Assembly (NCBI RefSeq): GCF_014642655.1
Contig: NZ_BMIR01000026.1
Location: 1 to 47,333 of the forward strand
Source of the DNA: Pullulanibacillus camelliae
GTDB taxonomy: Bacteria; Bacillota; Bacilli; Bacillales; Sporolactobacillaceae
Reading direction: 5' to 3'
DNA: 47,333 nt
Shown here: in pieces, positions 1 to 8,420 of the stretch
How the letters are laid out: each line of letters begins with the position of its first letter
Position numbering within the stretch: the stretch's first letter is position 1
Position numbers and translations under genes: made by a program
The notes under the pieces: generated by a model
The model's database searches: none
Told to the model about the DNA's origin: nothing
Seen by the model: the letters and a program-made list of their open reading frames with translations, nothing else

Positions 1-172
1 CGTTTCAACTCCTTGTTGGGTTTTGTTTGGTCACTTACCTATTCGGAGTTGCCGATGGCTTTTCCTCTTTTCTATTTTTGCGAACTTAATTATACGTGAT
101 CTTCTGGCACATCAGAGGTGCAAAAGTGGACGAAAGCTAAGTTTTCTAATTAATAAGGAGGTGACGCAGCGC
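1..172 (+). other. Upstream region of the cysE operon
   Basis: No gene is convincing here, although the cysE reading frame stays open back to base 23. An inverted repeat (CAACTCC at 7-13, GGAGTTG at 45-51) encloses a long loop. In Bacillus the corresponding gltX-cysE gap holds a cysteine T-box leader. I cannot find the conserved T-box core here, and the window may begin too late to include it. Confidence 0.4.
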
Positions 173-838
173 GTGTTCAAGCGTTTGCGTGAGGATCTGG
201 CTGTCGTGTTTGATCAGGATCCAGCAGCCCGTCATTCGTTAGAGATTATATTGACTTATTCGGGATTACATGCGATTTGGGCGCATCGGTTAGCGCATTG
301 GTTTTATAATCGTAAAGCGGTATTTATTGCACGAGCGATCTCGCAATTTAGCCGATTTCTAACAGGGATTGAAATTCATCCTGGTGCAAAAATCGGTCGT
401 CGTTTCTTTATAGATCATGGAATGGGTGTCGTGATTGGGGAAACCTGTGAAATTGGTGATGATGTCACATTGTTTCAAGGAGTGACCCTTGGTGGAACAG
501 GTAAGGAAAAAGGCAAGCGGCATCCAACACTAGGCAATAATGTTCTCATTGCTTCGGGAGCTAAGGTATTAGGCTCTATAACCCTAGGCGATAATGTGAA
601 GGTTGGTGCTGGATCTGTAGTATTAAAGGATGTTCCAGCCAATTCGACTGTAGTGGGAATCCCTGGACAGATTGTCCGGCAAAATGGCATGAAGGTCAGA
701 AGAGATTTGAACCATAGAGATTTACCTGATCCAGTGAATGAAAAATGCTACCAAATGGAAGAGGAAATCAAATGGTTAAAGCAAGAAATTGAACGGTTAA
801 AGGAAGGGCGTGAAGTCAGTGACACTAAAAGTTTATAA
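173..838 (+). CDS. cysE: Serine O-acetyltransferase
   Basis: CysE acetylates L-serine with acetyl-CoA to give O-acetylserine, the first step of cysteine synthesis in the cytoplasm. The 221-residue protein has an N-terminal helical part and a left-handed beta-helix of hexapeptide repeats from about residue 66. The catalytic Asp81-His82 pair and the GGTGK loop (107-111) followed by His117 are present. The tail (about 190-212) is a charged helix that may form a coiled coil. The GTG start is chosen because GGAGG (157-161) lies 11 bases upstream; the frame is open further up, but those residues do not resemble the family. It overlaps cysS by 29 bases, so the two are surely co-transcribed, linking cysteine supply to tRNA charging. 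Confidence 0.95.
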   Translation: MFKRLREDLAVVFDQDPAARHSLEIILTYSGLHAIWAHRLAHWFYNRKAVFIARAISQFSRFLTGIEIHPGAKIGRRFFIDHGMGVVIGETCEIGDDVTLFQGVTLGGTGKEKGKRHPTLGNNVLIASGAKVLGSITLGDNVKVGAGSVVLKDVPANSTVVGIPGQIVRQNGMKVRRDLNHRDLPDPVNEKCYQMEEEIKWLKQEIERLKEGREVSDTKSL

Positions 839-2234
839 TTCGCTTACTCGACAAAAAGAGATTTTTAAGCCCATTGAAGAGGGCAAGGTTAAAATGTATG
901 TCTGCGGTCCAACGGTCTATAATTATATTCACATAGGCAATGCCCGTCCTGCTGTCGCATTTGATACGGTCCGTCGTTATTTAGAATATATTGGTTATGA
1001 TGTATTATATGTATCTAATTTTACAGATGTTGATGATCGTTTGATTAATGCATCTAAAGAACGTGGAGAAAGTGTATTAGATATTGCTGAGCGCTTTATC
1101 GGAGCCTATAAAGAGGATGTGCATGCACTCCATGTTAAGGAAGCTGATATTCATCCAAGAGCGACGGAAACGATGGATGAGATTATCCTGTTTATTGAAC
1201 GCTTGATAGAAAAGGGTTATGCTTACGAATCGGGTGGCGATGTTTATTTTCGAACAAAACGCTTTAATGGCTATGGAAAGCTCTCGCAGCAATCTATCGA
1301 TGAGCTCAAGGTGGGGGCGCGTATAGAGATTGGTGAGCACAAGGAGGATCCTTTGGATTTCACCCTTTGGAAGACGGCAAAGCCTGGCGAGATCAAATGG
1401 GAAAGCCCTTGGGGAGAGGGGAGACCAGGCTGGCATATTGAGTGCTCGGCAATGGTTGAAAAATATTTAGGAAACACTATAGATATTCATGCTGGCGGTC
1501 AAGACCTTGCATTTCCACATCATGAAAATGAAATTGCGCAATCCGAAGCTTTACATGATGAAACGATGGCTAATTATTGGATGCATAATGGGTATATACG
1601 GATCAACAACGAAAAAATGTCGAAATCACTTGGAAATGTGATTCTGGTTCATGATTTGGTTCGGCAGTATGATCCTAATGTCGTACGCTTTTTTATTCAG
1701 ACGGTTCACTATCGTCATCCCATTAATTTTAGTGATGATTTGCTTAAAGGGGCTGAACAAGCCTTTGATCGTCTGCGTACTACCTATAATAATCTCTTAC
1801 ACCGCTTGGAAGTGAGTGCGGATCTATTAGATGCGGAGACAACTGACGCATACAAAGAAACCATTGCTGAGCTAAAAGCGCGCTTTATAAAAGAAATGGA
1901 TGATGACTTTAATACAGCTAATGCTATATCTGTTTTGTTTGATGCTGCCAAGGAAGCAAATAAAGTGATGCAGGCGGATAATTCTTCAAGAGACCTTTTG
2001 CAACGGTTCATTGATTTATTTGATGAATTGACAGGGGTGTTAGGATTTGAGCTAAAGCAAGCTGTCTTGTTAGACGAAGAGATTGAACAGCTGATTGAAC
2101 GACGAGAAGCGGCAAGGAAAACTCGTGACTTTCAAACGGCGGATAGCATCCGTGATGCATTGAAGGAAAAAGGCATTGTTCTAGAGGATACACCTCAAGG
2201 AGTTCGTTGGAAAAGGGCGCTTGTGAATGAGTAA
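810..2234 (+). CDS. cysS: Cysteine--tRNA ligase
   Basis: Class I aminoacyl-tRNA synthetase that charges tRNA-Cys with cysteine using ATP. The 474 residues match the usual family length. The HIGN signature is at 41-44 and KMSKS at 269-273. The zinc ligands that discriminate cysteine correspond to Cys32, Cys212, His237 and Glu241. The GTG start at 810 follows an AAAGG site by six bases; a second GTG at 819 is possible but is spaced too far. The gene starts inside cysE and its stop overlaps the mrnC start, indicating translational coupling. Confidence 0.97.
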   Translation: MKSVTLKVYNSLTRQKEIFKPIEEGKVKMYVCGPTVYNYIHIGNARPAVAFDTVRRYLEYIGYDVLYVSNFTDVDDRLINASKERGESVLDIAERFIGAYKEDVHALHVKEADIHPRATETMDEIILFIERLIEKGYAYESGGDVYFRTKRFNGYGKLSQQSIDELKVGARIEIGEHKEDPLDFTLWKTAKPGEIKWESPWGEGRPGWHIECSAMVEKYLGNTIDIHAGGQDLAFPHHENEIAQSEALHDETMANYWMHNGYIRINNEKMSKSLGNVILVHDLVRQYDPNVVRFFIQTVHYRHPINFSDDLLKGAEQAFDRLRTTYNNLLHRLEVSADLLDAETTDAYKETIAELKARFIKEMDDDFNTANAISVLFDAAKEANKVMQADNSSRDLLQRFIDLFDELTGVLGFELKQAVLLDEEIEQLIERREAARKTRDFQTADSIRDALKEKGIVLEDTPQGVRWKRALVNE

Positions 2235-2658
2235 AACAAAGGAAGATGTGAAACAAATCAATAGTTTGGCATTGGCGTATATGGGGGATGCAGTGATTGA
2301 ACTCCATGTGCGTCACCATCTTATCGATCATGGTCATGTTAAGCCTAAAAAGCTTCATGAGCATGCGATTGACTATGTGTCCGCCAAAGCTCAGGCTTCC
2401 TATTTGTTCTATCTGATGGATCATCGCATTCTCACTGAGGAAGAAGAACAAGTCATCAAGCGTGGACGAAATGCCAAGTCCTACACAAAACCGAAACATA
2501 CAGATGTTCAGACCTATCGCTACAGCACAGCTTTTGAAGCCTTGATTGGTTATCTTTATTTTTTGGATCAATCAGATAGAATTCAGTTTCTTATGGATAA
2601 TATGTACCAATTTCAAGAAGAGGAAGGAGGGCTGAACCGTGGAAAAGTCAACAAATGA
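2227..2658 (+). CDS. mrnC: Mini-ribonuclease 3 (Mini-III)
   Basis: Mini-III is a dimeric RNase III-type nuclease lacking the double-stranded RNA binding domain; in Bacillus it matures the ends of 23S rRNA. The 143-residue protein is a single RNase III domain. The signature around residues 17-28 contains the catalytic Asp21, and the second metal ligand is Glu104 in a [10 protein letters not shown] segment. The start overlaps the cysS stop by eight bases, and the 3' end overlaps rlmB. Its place in an operon with a 23S rRNA methyltransferase fits a ribosome-maturation role. Confidence 0.93.
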   Translation: MSKTKEDVKQINSLALAYMGDAVIELHVRHHLIDHGHVKPKKLHEHAIDYVSAKAQASYLFYLMDHRILTEEEEQVIKRGRNAKSYTKPKHTDVQTYRYSTAFEALIGYLYFLDQSDRIQFLMDNMYQFQEEEGGLNRGKVNK

Positions 2659-3394
2659 GTTCATTATTGGACGACATCCTGTTACAGAAGCACTGACGAG
2701 CGGACGTGAAATTAATAAAATTTGGATCAACGAGAAGAGCAAGGGATTTGACCCTAAAGTACTTAAAACAATAAAAGAAAGTAAGATTAAGTTTCAATTT
2801 GTTCCAAAGCAGAAGCTTGATCAGTTGGCCGGTACGAGCTCGCATCAAGGTATTGTGGCATCCGTAGCTGCTCATCAATATGCAAGCATTGACACGTTGT
2901 TTGAACGTGCCGAAGCTAAGGGAGAGCTCCCATTTTTCATAGTGCTAGATGGGCTGGAAGATCCACATAACTTAGGATCTGTATTAAGAACGGCAGATGC
3001 AGTTGGAGCGCATGGTGTGATTATACCGAAAAATCGCGCGGTTGGTTTAACATTAACTGTAGCGAAGGCCTCTACAGGGGCCATCGAGCATATTCCTGTG
3101 GCGCGCGTGACGAATCTTGCGCGCACAATGGACAAGTTAAAGGAGCGAGGGGTATGGTTTGTTGGCACTGCTGCGGAGGCAGAGCAAAGCTTCAAACAAA
3201 TGACAACCGATGTCCCTTTATGCATGGTCATTGGTAATGAGGGGAAAGGCATATCACGACTCATTCGGGAAAAGTGTGATTATTTGGTGAGCATTCCTAT
3301 GCGTGGACATGTGACATCTTTAAACGCATCCGTAGCTGCAGCGCTTTTGATGTATGAGATCTTTGATCAGCGCCATTTAACAGGAGAAAAATAA
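2639..3394 (+). CDS. rlmB: 23S rRNA (guanosine-2'-O)-methyltransferase, SpoU family
   Basis: SAM-dependent 2'-O-methyltransferase of the SPOUT/TrmH class, homologous to RlmB (G2251 in E. coli numbering) and to Bacillus YacO. An N-terminal substrate-binding domain (about 1-80) precedes the knotted catalytic domain. Motif 1 lies at about 104-120 (DGLEDPHNLGSVLRT, with the key Asn and Arg), motif 2 near 195-206 (VIGNEGKGIS), and motif 3 near 225-245 (MRGHVTSLNASVA). The GTG start follows a strong AGGAAGGAGG site located in the end of mrnC. The exact methylated nucleotide is inferred from homology. Confidence 0.92.
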   Translation: MEKSTNEFIIGRHPVTEALTSGREINKIWINEKSKGFDPKVLKTIKESKIKFQFVPKQKLDQLAGTSSHQGIVASVAAHQYASIDTLFERAEAKGELPFFIVLDGLEDPHNLGSVLRTADAVGAHGVIIPKNRAVGLTLTVAKASTGAIEHIPVARVTNLARTMDKLKERGVWFVGTAAEAEQSFKQMTTDVPLCMVIGNEGKGISRLIREKCDYLVSIPMRGHVTSLNASVAAALLMYEIFDQRHLTGEK

Positions 3395-3396
3395 TC

Positions 3397-3906
3397 ATGG
3401 ATGTGCTCCTAGTGGATGGCTATAATATTATCGGTGCTTGGCCGGACCTCCAAGCCTTGAAGAAGCAGGATGATTTTGCTGCAGCACGAGATCGGCTGAT
3501 TGACAGGATGTCAGAATATAAGGCGTATACAGGGATGCGTGTGATTGTTGTGTTCGATGCTCATTTTGTGCCAGGAATCGAGACAAAGGTGAAGCAATAT
3601 CAGGTAGAAGTGATTTATACAAGAGAAAAGGAAACGGCTGATGAGAGAATTGAGAAGCTCGTTTCTGTCTTAAAAAATATAAAAACACAAATCTATGTTG
3701 CCACTTCGGATTACACGGAGCAGTGGACTGTTTTTTCTCAAGGCGCACTTCGAAAATCAGCGCGAGAGCTCTACAATGAAATGCAGCATATCGATCGACA
3801 AATCACTGCAAGGGTTGTGCAGCAACAGCAGCAACAAAAGCGATCGACAATAACCTTTAGTGAAGATATTAAAAAACAGTTTGAGAAATGGCGACGCGGG
3901 CAGTAA
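3397..3906 (+). CDS. rae1: Ribosome-dependent mRNA endonuclease, NYN domain (YacP)
   Basis: Homologue of Bacillus Rae1/YacP, a PIN-like NYN-domain nuclease that enters the ribosomal A site and cleaves translated mRNA. The 169-residue protein opens with the family signature VDGYNIIGAWP (residues 6-16), where Asp7 is the presumed metal ligand. It continues with an FDAH segment and a TADERIE acidic motif. The C-terminus has a glutamine run (about residues 143-147) that looks like a flexible linker before a short basic helix. It starts two bases after rlmB and has AGGAG upstream. Function is by homology. Confidence 0.9.
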   Translation: MDVLLVDGYNIIGAWPDLQALKKQDDFAAARDRLIDRMSEYKAYTGMRVIVVFDAHFVPGIETKVKQYQVEVIYTREKETADERIEKLVSVLKNIKTQIYVATSDYTEQWTVFSQGALRKSARELYNEMQHIDRQITARVVQQQQQQKRSTITFSEDIKKQFEKWRRGQ

Positions 3907-3910
3907 TTTG

Positions 3911-3940
3911 TTGACGATTCAAAATATTTTGTTGTACAAT
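3911..3940 (+). promoter_or_regulatory. Sigma-A-type promoter for sigH
   Basis: TTGACG (3911-3916) and TACAAT (3935-3940) are separated by 18 bases and lie 40 bases before the sigH start. In Bacillus sigH is transcribed by sigma-A and repressed by AbrB; no AbrB site can be recognised by eye. Confidence 0.65.
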
Positions 3941-3980
3941 AGGTGGTATATTAGGCTTGTTTACGCTCGGGGGGATTTTT

Positions 3981-4628
3981 GTGAGTTTGGAAGTAGAAGC
4001 TAACGAGATCAGGTATAGAGCGATGGAAGACGATGATGTGGTCAAATGTGTTCAAGAAGGAGATCTGCAAGCTCTAGAATACATGATTAATAAGTACAAA
4101 AATTTTGTCCGTGCCAAGGCCAAATCCTACTTTTTGATTGGAGCCGATCGAGAAGATGTGATTCAGGAAGGGATGATCGGTCTTTACAAGGCGATTCGTG
4201 ATTACAAAGGGGACAAGCTATCAACGTTTAGAGCCTTTGCAGAGCTTTGCATCACCCGCCAAATGATTACCGCTGTCAAAACAGCCACTCGTCAAAAACA
4301 CATTCCTCTCAATTCCTACGTGTCTTTGGATAAGCCCATTTTTGATGAAGAATCCGATCGAACGCTATTAGATGTGATCTGTGGCTCTAGAGGAGCTGAC
4401 CCCATGGAGATGATCATTAATCAAGAAAAGCATGATGATATCGAAGTCAAAATGTCCGAAATTTTAAGTGACTTAGAGCGTAAAGTATTAATGCTATATT
4501 TGGATGGCAGATCTTATCAAGAAATCTCTGTCGATTTAAAGCGGCATGTCAAGTCTATAGATAATGCGTTGCAGAGAGTCAAAAGAAAGCTTGAGCGTTA
4601 CTTAGAGGTCAAGGAAATCAGCCTGTAA
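3981..4628 (+). CDS. sigH: RNA polymerase sigma-H factor
   Basis: Alternative sigma factor of the early stationary phase and the start of sporulation. The 215-residue protein has region 2 at about 30-110, including the highly conserved ARSYFL-like and DREDVIQEGMIGLYKAIRDY segments. Region 4 is at about 155-210, with the SYQEIS and HVKSIDNALQRVKRK helix-turn-helix. The GTG start is chosen because a GGGGGGAT site lies just upstream. The N-terminus differs from the Bacillus subtilis one, but the body is very similar. It supports the view that the host makes spores. Confidence 0.95.
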   Translation: MSLEVEANEIRYRAMEDDDVVKCVQEGDLQALEYMINKYKNFVRAKAKSYFLIGADREDVIQEGMIGLYKAIRDYKGDKLSTFRAFAELCITRQMITAVKTATRQKHIPLNSYVSLDKPIFDEESDRTLLDVICGSRGADPMEMIINQEKHDDIEVKMSEILSDLERKVLMLYLDGRSYQEISVDLKRHVKSIDNALQRVKRKLERYLEVKEISL

Positions 4629-4654
4629 AAACTAAAGGTCAAGACGCAGCCGCG

Positions 4655-4682
4655 TTGACAGCCTTTGCTTAGCTGTGATAAA
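4655..4682 (+). promoter_or_regulatory. Possible promoter for rpmG-secE-nusG
   Basis: A perfect TTGACA (4655-4660) is followed after 16 bases by GATAAA (4677-4682), with a TG dinucleotide at 4674-4675 giving an extended -10. It sits in the 100-base gap between sigH and rpmG. Confidence 0.5.
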
Positions 4683-4728
4683 GTTTAACAAGCTATTACC
4701 AGTTTTATTATCTAGAAAAGGTGCCAAA

Positions 4729-4878
4729 ATGCGAAAAAAAGCGATTCTAGCTTGTGAGGTTTGCAAGCAGAGAAATTATACGACTACGAAGAATACACAA
4801 AAGCAGACTGAGCGCATCGAAGTAAAGAAATTTTGTGGACGTTGTAATAAACATACCATCCATCGAGAAACCAAGTAG
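4729..4878 (+). CDS. rpmG: 50S ribosomal protein L33, zinc-binding type
   Basis: Small (49 residues) component of the large subunit near the E site. Two CxxC pairs (CEVC and CGRC) make it the zinc-binding form of L33. The position between sigH and secE is the classic one for this copy in Bacillus (rpmGB). The ATG at 4729 is chosen because the protein then begins MRKKAILAC, as in the family; an upstream in-frame ATG at 4675 would add 18 unrelated residues. Confidence 0.93.
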   Translation: MRKKAILACEVCKQRNYTTTKNTQKQTERIEVKKFCGRCNKHTIHRETK

Positions 4879-4915
4879 TTTATTACAGCATCGTGGATGT
4901 TGGAGGGCATTGGTT

Positions 4916-5110
4916 ATGGCAGGCGTTTTAAAAAAATCAAACCAATTTTTTCGGAATGTTTTTAGCGAATTAAAAAAGGTAAAATGGCCCACGCGCAAAG
5001 AATTGGTGAGTTATACGATTACTGTTCTTGTTACCGTCGTCATTTTAGCTATTTTCTTTGCTTTAGTAGATTTAGGTGTGTCTAAAATCCTGGATTTAAT
5101 TACAGATTAA
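4916..5110 (+). CDS. secE: Preprotein translocase subunit SecE
   Basis: SecE clamps SecY in the membrane-bound SecYEG protein-export channel. The protein is 64 residues long with one transmembrane segment near the C-terminus (about 36-58). It follows an amphipathic helix carrying the conserved ELKKVKWPTRKEL motif (about 18-30). This is the short single-span form typical of Gram-positives. GGAGGG ten bases upstream fixes the ATG. It is co-transcribed with rpmG and nusG. Confidence 0.93.
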   Translation: MAGVLKKSNQFFRNVFSELKKVKWPTRKELVSYTITVLVTVVILAIFFALVDLGVSKILDLITD

Positions 5111-5200
5111 ACGTAGAGCCGATAGATGAGGCATTTTGGCACTTCGTAATGCTATAGATGGTTAGGGAATAAGGTGTTTAAGGAAAGGATTTTTTTGTTT

Positions 5201-5734
5201 ATGGAAAAAAATTGGTACGTTGTCCACACCTATTCGGGATACGAAAATAAAGTCAAAACAAATCTCGAAAAGCGCGTCGAAACAATGGGTATGACCGATA
5301 AAATTTTCCGTATACTCGTTCCTATGGAAGAGGAGACGGAAATGAAAAATGGTCAGAAAAAAACAGCAATGAAGAAAGTGTTTCCGGGGTATGTCTTGAC
5401 CGAGATGATCATGACAGATGATTCATGGTATGTTGTCCGCAACACGCCTGGAGTAACAGGGTTTGTAGGATCTGCTGGTGCGGGGTCTAAGCCTACGCCG
5501 CTTTTACCAGAAGAAGCGGATGCTATTTTGAAGCAAATGGGTCTAAAAGAAAAGAAAACAGAAGTCGACTTTGAGATTAAGGAACAAGTCAAAGTTAAAG
5601 AAGGGCCGTTTGCCGATTTCGTTGGGACCATTGAAGATATCGATTTTGAAAAAGAAAAAATCAGGGTTCATGTCAACATGTTTGGGCGCGAAACGCCTGT
5701 TGAATTAGATTTTGGTCAGATAGAAAAAATCTAA
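5201..5734 (+). CDS. nusG: Transcription termination/antitermination factor NusG
   Basis: NusG binds the RNA polymerase clamp and modulates pausing and coupling to translation. The 177 residues comprise an NGN domain (about 4-110, beginning WYVVHTYSGYENKV) and a C-terminal KOW domain (about 125-175, with VKEGPFADFVG). The ATG at 5201 matches the family N-terminus, and AAGGAAAGGA lies upstream. In Bacillus NusG promotes pausing at T-rich non-template signals; nothing here departs from that family. Confidence 0.96.
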   Translation: MEKNWYVVHTYSGYENKVKTNLEKRVETMGMTDKIFRILVPMEEETEMKNGQKKTAMKKVFPGYVLTEMIMTDDSWYVVRNTPGVTGFVGSAGAGSKPTPLLPEEADAILKQMGLKEKKTEVDFEIKEQVKVKEGPFADFVGTIEDIDFEKEKIRVHVNMFGRETPVELDFGQIEKI

Positions 5735-5741
5735 TAAGCCC

Positions 5742-5770
5742 TTGCGTTATTGCTCATAAAATTGTATACT
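5742..5770 (+). promoter_or_regulatory. Promoter for rplK-rplA
   Basis: TTGCGT (5742-5747) and TATACT (5765-5770) are spaced by 17 bases immediately after nusG. An 8-bp inverted repeat follows (GACAATAC 5783-5790, GTATTGTC 5807-5814), within the presumed 5' leader. Confidence 0.55.
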
Positions 5771-5859
5771 TTTTATGTTTGTGACAATACTTCATGGTTT
5801 TTTAGGGTATTGTCGTATTTAAATGGTTTACCGAACGCCCTATAAGCAGGCGAGATAGA

Positions 5860-5884
5860 GTGGGAGGGGACAACCCCGTACCAC
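5860..5884 (+). promoter_or_regulatory. L1-type autoregulatory RNA site before rplK
   Basis: The sequence folds as GTGG (5860-5863) paired with CCAC (5881-5884), an asymmetric internal loop (GA opposite GTA), and an upper stem GGGG/CCCC (5866-5869, 5874-5877). A closely similar structure occurs before rplA. Ribosomal protein L1 represses its own operon by binding an rRNA-like element in other bacteria, so I infer that role here. Confidence 0.6.
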
Positions 5885-5909
5885 ATCACGGACTAAGGAG
5901 GTGTGTCTC

Positions 5910-6335
5910 GTGGCTAAAAAAGTCATTAAAATTGTAAAGTTACAAATTCCTGCAGGTAAAGCCAATCCAGCACCACCAGTAGGACCAGCACTTGGTCAAG
6001 CAGGTATCAATATCATGGGATTCTGTAAAGAGTTTAACGCTCAAACATCAGATCAAGCAGGCATGATTATTCCGGTTGAAATTTCGGTATTTGAAGACCG
6101 TTCATTTACATTTATCACGAAAACTCCACCAGCTGCTGTACTTCTTAAAAAAGAAGCAGGCATTGAATCTGGTTCAGGAGAGCCAAACCGTAATAAAGTC
6201 GCTACTGTCAAACGTGACAAAGTACGCGCAATTGCTGAACTTAAAATGCCCGACCTTAACGCAGCTGATGTTGAAGCGGCTATGCGCATGGTTGAAGGTA
6301 CAGCGAGAAGCATGGGTATTGTTATTGAAGACTAA
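5910..6335 (+). CDS. rplK: 50S ribosomal protein L11
   Basis: L11 binds the GTPase-associated centre of 23S rRNA and contacts elongation factors and the stringent-response enzyme RelA. The 141 residues equal the usual length. The N-terminal proline-rich segment ([18 protein letters not shown]) and the C-terminal rRNA-binding domain (from about 70) are both intact. The GTG start is chosen because the preceding GGAGG and the family sequence both agree with it. It is followed by rplA in a two-gene unit. Confidence 0.97.
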   Translation: MAKKVIKIVKLQIPAGKANPAPPVGPALGQAGINIMGFCKEFNAQTSDQAGMIIPVEISVFEDRSFTFITKTPPAAVLLKKEAGIESGSGEPNRNKVATVKRDKVRAIAELKMPDLNAADVEAAMRMVEGTARSMGIVIED

Positions 6336-6352
6336 CGCATGTCGTTTATAGG

Positions 6353-6384
6353 GGTTGCGGGTTCGAAGCTCGCAACCTTGTTTT
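6353..6384 (+). promoter_or_regulatory. Terminator-like hairpin between rplK and rplA
   Basis: GGTTGCG (6353-6359) pairs with CGCAACC (6371-6377) and is followed by TTGTTTT. It resembles a weak intrinsic terminator or attenuator. It lies just before the second L1-type site, so it may tune rplA relative to rplK. Confidence 0.5.
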
Positions 6385-6387
6385 AAG

Positions 6388-6413
6388 GTGGGAGGTCAAA
6401 CCGTTAATACCAC
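6388..6413 (+). promoter_or_regulatory. L1-type autoregulatory RNA site before rplA
   Basis: GTGG (6388-6391) pairs with CCAC (6410-6413); the upper stem is GGT/ACC (6394-6396, 6400-6402), with GA opposite a longer GTTAATA loop. The layout and bases echo the element before rplK. It ends seven bases or less before the ribosome binding site of rplA, so a bound L1 would block translation. The role is inferred. Confidence 0.6.
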
Positions 6414-6430
6414 AAAAGGAGGAAGCTATA

Positions 6431-7120
6431 ATGGCTAAAAAAGGTAAACGTTATATTGAGGCATCCAAAAAAGTGGATCGCCAAACAACTTATAGTATTG
6501 AAGAAGCAATCAAATTAGTAAAAGAAGCAGCTTCTGCCAAGTTTGATGAATCTGTTGATATTGCTGTGCGTTTGGGTGTTGATACACGTAAAAACGACCA
6601 ACAAGTACGTGGGGCGGTTGTTTTGCCACACGGAACAGGTAAAAGTCAACGCGTGCTTGTTCTTGCGAAAGGTGAAAAGGCAAAAGAAGCCGAAGCGGCC
6701 GGTGCGGATTATGTTGGTGAATCAGATTATATCAATCAGATCAACCAAGGGTGGTTTGAATTCGATGTGATCGTTGCTACACCAGATATGATGCCTGAAG
6801 TCGGTAAGCTTGGTCGGGTATTGGGACCAAAAGGCCTCATGCCTAACCCAAAAACAGGTACAGTGACAATGGATGTTGCCAAAGCTGTTAATGAGATCAA
6901 GGCTGGTAAAGTTGAGTACCGTGCACACAAAGACGGTAATGTTCATGCACCGATTGGTAAAGTATCTTTTGGTGAAAAAGAACTTGCAGAGAACTTCACA
7001 GCACTTATGGATGCTATTATTAAGGCGAAGCCGGCGGCATCTAAAGGCACCTATGTTAAAAACATCGCGATTTCATCAACGATGGGTCCTGGTGTGAAAG
7101 TTGCTACTCCAGCTAAATAA
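6431..7120 (+). CDS. rplA: 50S ribosomal protein L1
   Basis: L1 forms the mobile L1 stalk of the large subunit and moves deacylated tRNA out of the E site. It also acts as a translational repressor. The 229-residue protein has the usual two domains: domain I in two halves (about 1-68 and 160-229) and domain II inserted between them. The family signature near 120-140 ([19 protein letters not shown]) is present. The start is preceded by AAAGGAGG. The upstream RNA element is the probable repressor site. Confidence 0.97.
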   Translation: MAKKGKRYIEASKKVDRQTTYSIEEAIKLVKEAASAKFDESVDIAVRLGVDTRKNDQQVRGAVVLPHGTGKSQRVLVLAKGEKAKEAEAAGADYVGESDYINQINQGWFEFDVIVATPDMMPEVGKLGRVLGPKGLMPNPKTGTVTMDVAKAVNEIKAGKVEYRAHKDGNVHAPIGKVSFGEKELAENFTALMDAIIKAKPAASKGTYVKNIAISSTMGPGVKVATPAK

Positions 7121-7125
7121 AAAGC

Positions 7126-7155
7126 TTGACAACAAAGTATATTATCCAGTATGAT
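7126..7155 (+). promoter_or_regulatory. Promoter for rplJ-rplL
   Basis: Perfect TTGACA (7126-7131) and TATGAT (7150-7155), 18 bases apart, start six bases after the rplA stop. They give rplJ-rplL its own transcript with a leader of about 180 bases. Confidence 0.65.
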
Positions 7156-7164
7156 AAGTGCTGG

Positions 7165-7335
7165 TTAAACAATATATGGAACAGCCATAGACAGCAGGTG
7201 CGAGGATTCGCTTAATTTCCTGCCGAGGTGAAGAATTGATCGTTCGGTATTTTTGATGTCCGGATTAATACGCCTTCGTGTCTATGACATGAGGGCGTTT
7301 TTTGATAATGCCTCAGGCAACATGTTCCGATTAGG
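7165..7335 (+). ncRNA. L10-type ribosomal protein leader
   Basis: The untranslated leader of rplJ contains the characteristic stretch CAGCAGGTGCGA...TTTCCTGCCGAGGTGAAG (about 7191-7238), in which CAGCAGG pairs with CCTGC. This matches the L10 leader family of Firmicutes, where L10(L12)4 binds the mRNA and represses it. It ends in a strong hairpin with a U-tract (listed separately), suggesting regulation by attenuation. Confidence 0.7.
7271..7303 (+). terminator. Attenuator in the rplJ leader
   Basis: CGCCTTCGTGTC (7271-7282) pairs over 12 positions, two of them G-U, with GACATGAGGGCG (7286-7297) and is followed by six T. It has the form of an intrinsic terminator but lies 43 bases upstream of rplJ, so it is probably a conditional terminator of the L10 leader. 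Confidence 0.65.
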
Positions 7336-7345
7336 AGGTGGAAGT

Positions 7346-7846
7346 GTGAGCGCAATAATCGAAAAGAAACAACAGGTTGTACAAGAAATCGCTGAAAAGC
7401 TAAAAAATAGCGTTTCAACAATTGTTGTAGATTATCGTGGGCTTAATGTTGATGAAGTAACAGAACTTCGCAAACAGTTACGTGAAGCTGGCATTGAATT
7501 CAAAGTTTATAAAAACACATTGATTCGTCGTGCGACTGCTGAAACGGAATTAACTGATTTGGATGAATATCTTGTCGGCCCAACTGCTGTTGCTTTCAGC
7601 ACAGAAGATGTTGTTGGTCCAGCAAAGATTATCCATTCATTTGCAAAAGAGCACGAAAACCTAGAAATTAAAACTGGCGTTGTTGAAGGTTCAGTCGCTA
7701 GCGTTGATCAAATCAAGGCGTTGGCTGAATTGCCATCTCGTGAAGGATTGCTTTCTATGGTACTCAGCGTGCTTCAAGCTCCAATCCGCAATTTTGCATT
7801 GGCTACAAAAGCTGTTGCTGAACAAAAAGAAGAACAAGGTGCTTAA
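7346..7846 (+). CDS. rplJ: 50S ribosomal protein L10
   Basis: L10 anchors the L7/L12 stalk dimers to 23S rRNA. The 166 residues match the Bacillus length. The N-terminal rRNA-binding domain begins [14 protein letters not shown], and the C-terminal helix that carries L12 dimers is present (about 135-166). GTG is taken as the start because AGGAGG lies eight to ten bases upstream and the family N-terminus agrees. Expression is probably controlled by the preceding leader. Confidence 0.97.
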   Translation: MSAIIEKKQQVVQEIAEKLKNSVSTIVVDYRGLNVDEVTELRKQLREAGIEFKVYKNTLIRRATAETELTDLDEYLVGPTAVAFSTEDVVGPAKIIHSFAKEHENLEIKTGVVEGSVASVDQIKALAELPSREGLLSMVLSVLQAPIRNFALATKAVAEQKEEQGA

Positions 7847-7875
7847 TCACCTAACTTATTAAGGAGGATCTAATA

Positions 7876-8241
7876 ATGAGTAAAGAAGAAATCATTAGTG
7901 CGATAAAAGAAATGTCAGTATTAGAGCTTAACGATTTAGTTAAAGCAATCGAAGAAGAATTTGGTGTAACTGCTGCAGCTCCAGTTGCTGTCCAAGGTGG
8001 AGCAGGTGCCGCTGGTGGCGCTGAAGAACAAAGCGAATTTGATATTGTTCTTGCTGACGCTGGTAGCTCAAAAATTAAAGTCATCAAAGTGGTTCGCGAA
8101 ATCACTGGTCTTGGCTTGAAAGATGCTAAAGAACTTGTTGACAATGCTCCAAAGCCAATCAAAGAAGGCGTTGCTAAAGAGGAAGCAGAAGAACTCAAAG
8201 GCAAGCTTGAAGAAGTTGGCGCAACCATCGAATTAAAATAG
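7876..8241 (+). CDS. rplL: 50S ribosomal protein L7/L12
   Basis: Multicopy stalk protein that recruits translational GTPases. The 121 residues show the three expected parts: N-terminal dimerisation helix (about 1-32), an alanine/glycine-rich hinge (about 35-55), and the globular C-terminal domain with the conserved [20 protein letters not shown] surface (about 65-90). AAGGAGG precedes the ATG, and a strong terminator follows the gene. Confidence 0.97.
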   Translation: MSKEEIISAIKEMSVLELNDLVKAIEEEFGVTAAAPVAVQGGAGAAGGAEEQSEFDIVLADAGSSKIKVIKVVREITGLGLKDAKELVDNAPKPIKEGVAKEEAEELKGKLEEVGATIELK

Positions 8242-8250
8242 TAGGAATTA

Positions 8251-8277
8251 AAAGCCCGCCTTTTTGCGGGCTTTTTT
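8251..8277 (+). terminator. Intrinsic terminator after rplL
   Basis: GCCCGC (8254-8259) pairs with GCGGGC (8266-8271) around a TTTTT-containing loop. It is flanked by A's upstream and followed by TTTTTT. It closes the rplJ-rplL unit. Confidence 0.9.
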
Positions 8278-8420
8278 CCACTAAAAAGATGCCGGGCGCT
8301 TAAGCGATTAGGGCGTTGGTGTAAAAGGTGTTGAGATCGCAACAATTGCTCTATCCTCTAGCTGCTTCGTGACTTCCTTAAAGTGACAAGCTTTTATTTC
8401 ACCTTATTGGGGGGAACAGA

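Noticed and set aside
1-172. Cysteine T-box leader before cysE
   Set aside because: Expected by analogy with Bacillus, but the conserved T-box sequence and terminator could not be found in the part visible.
3825-3845. CAG/CAA repeat in rae1 as a functional microsatellite
   Set aside because: It encodes a short glutamine linker and is too short and interrupted to suggest phase variation.
4675-4728. Longer start for L33 (rpmG)
   Set aside because: The 18 extra residues do not match the family and overlap a promoter-like sequence.
5783-5814. Intrinsic terminator after nusG
   Set aside because: The 8-bp stem is followed by GTATTT rather than a U-tract, and it lies downstream of a good promoter, so it is more likely part of the rplK leader.
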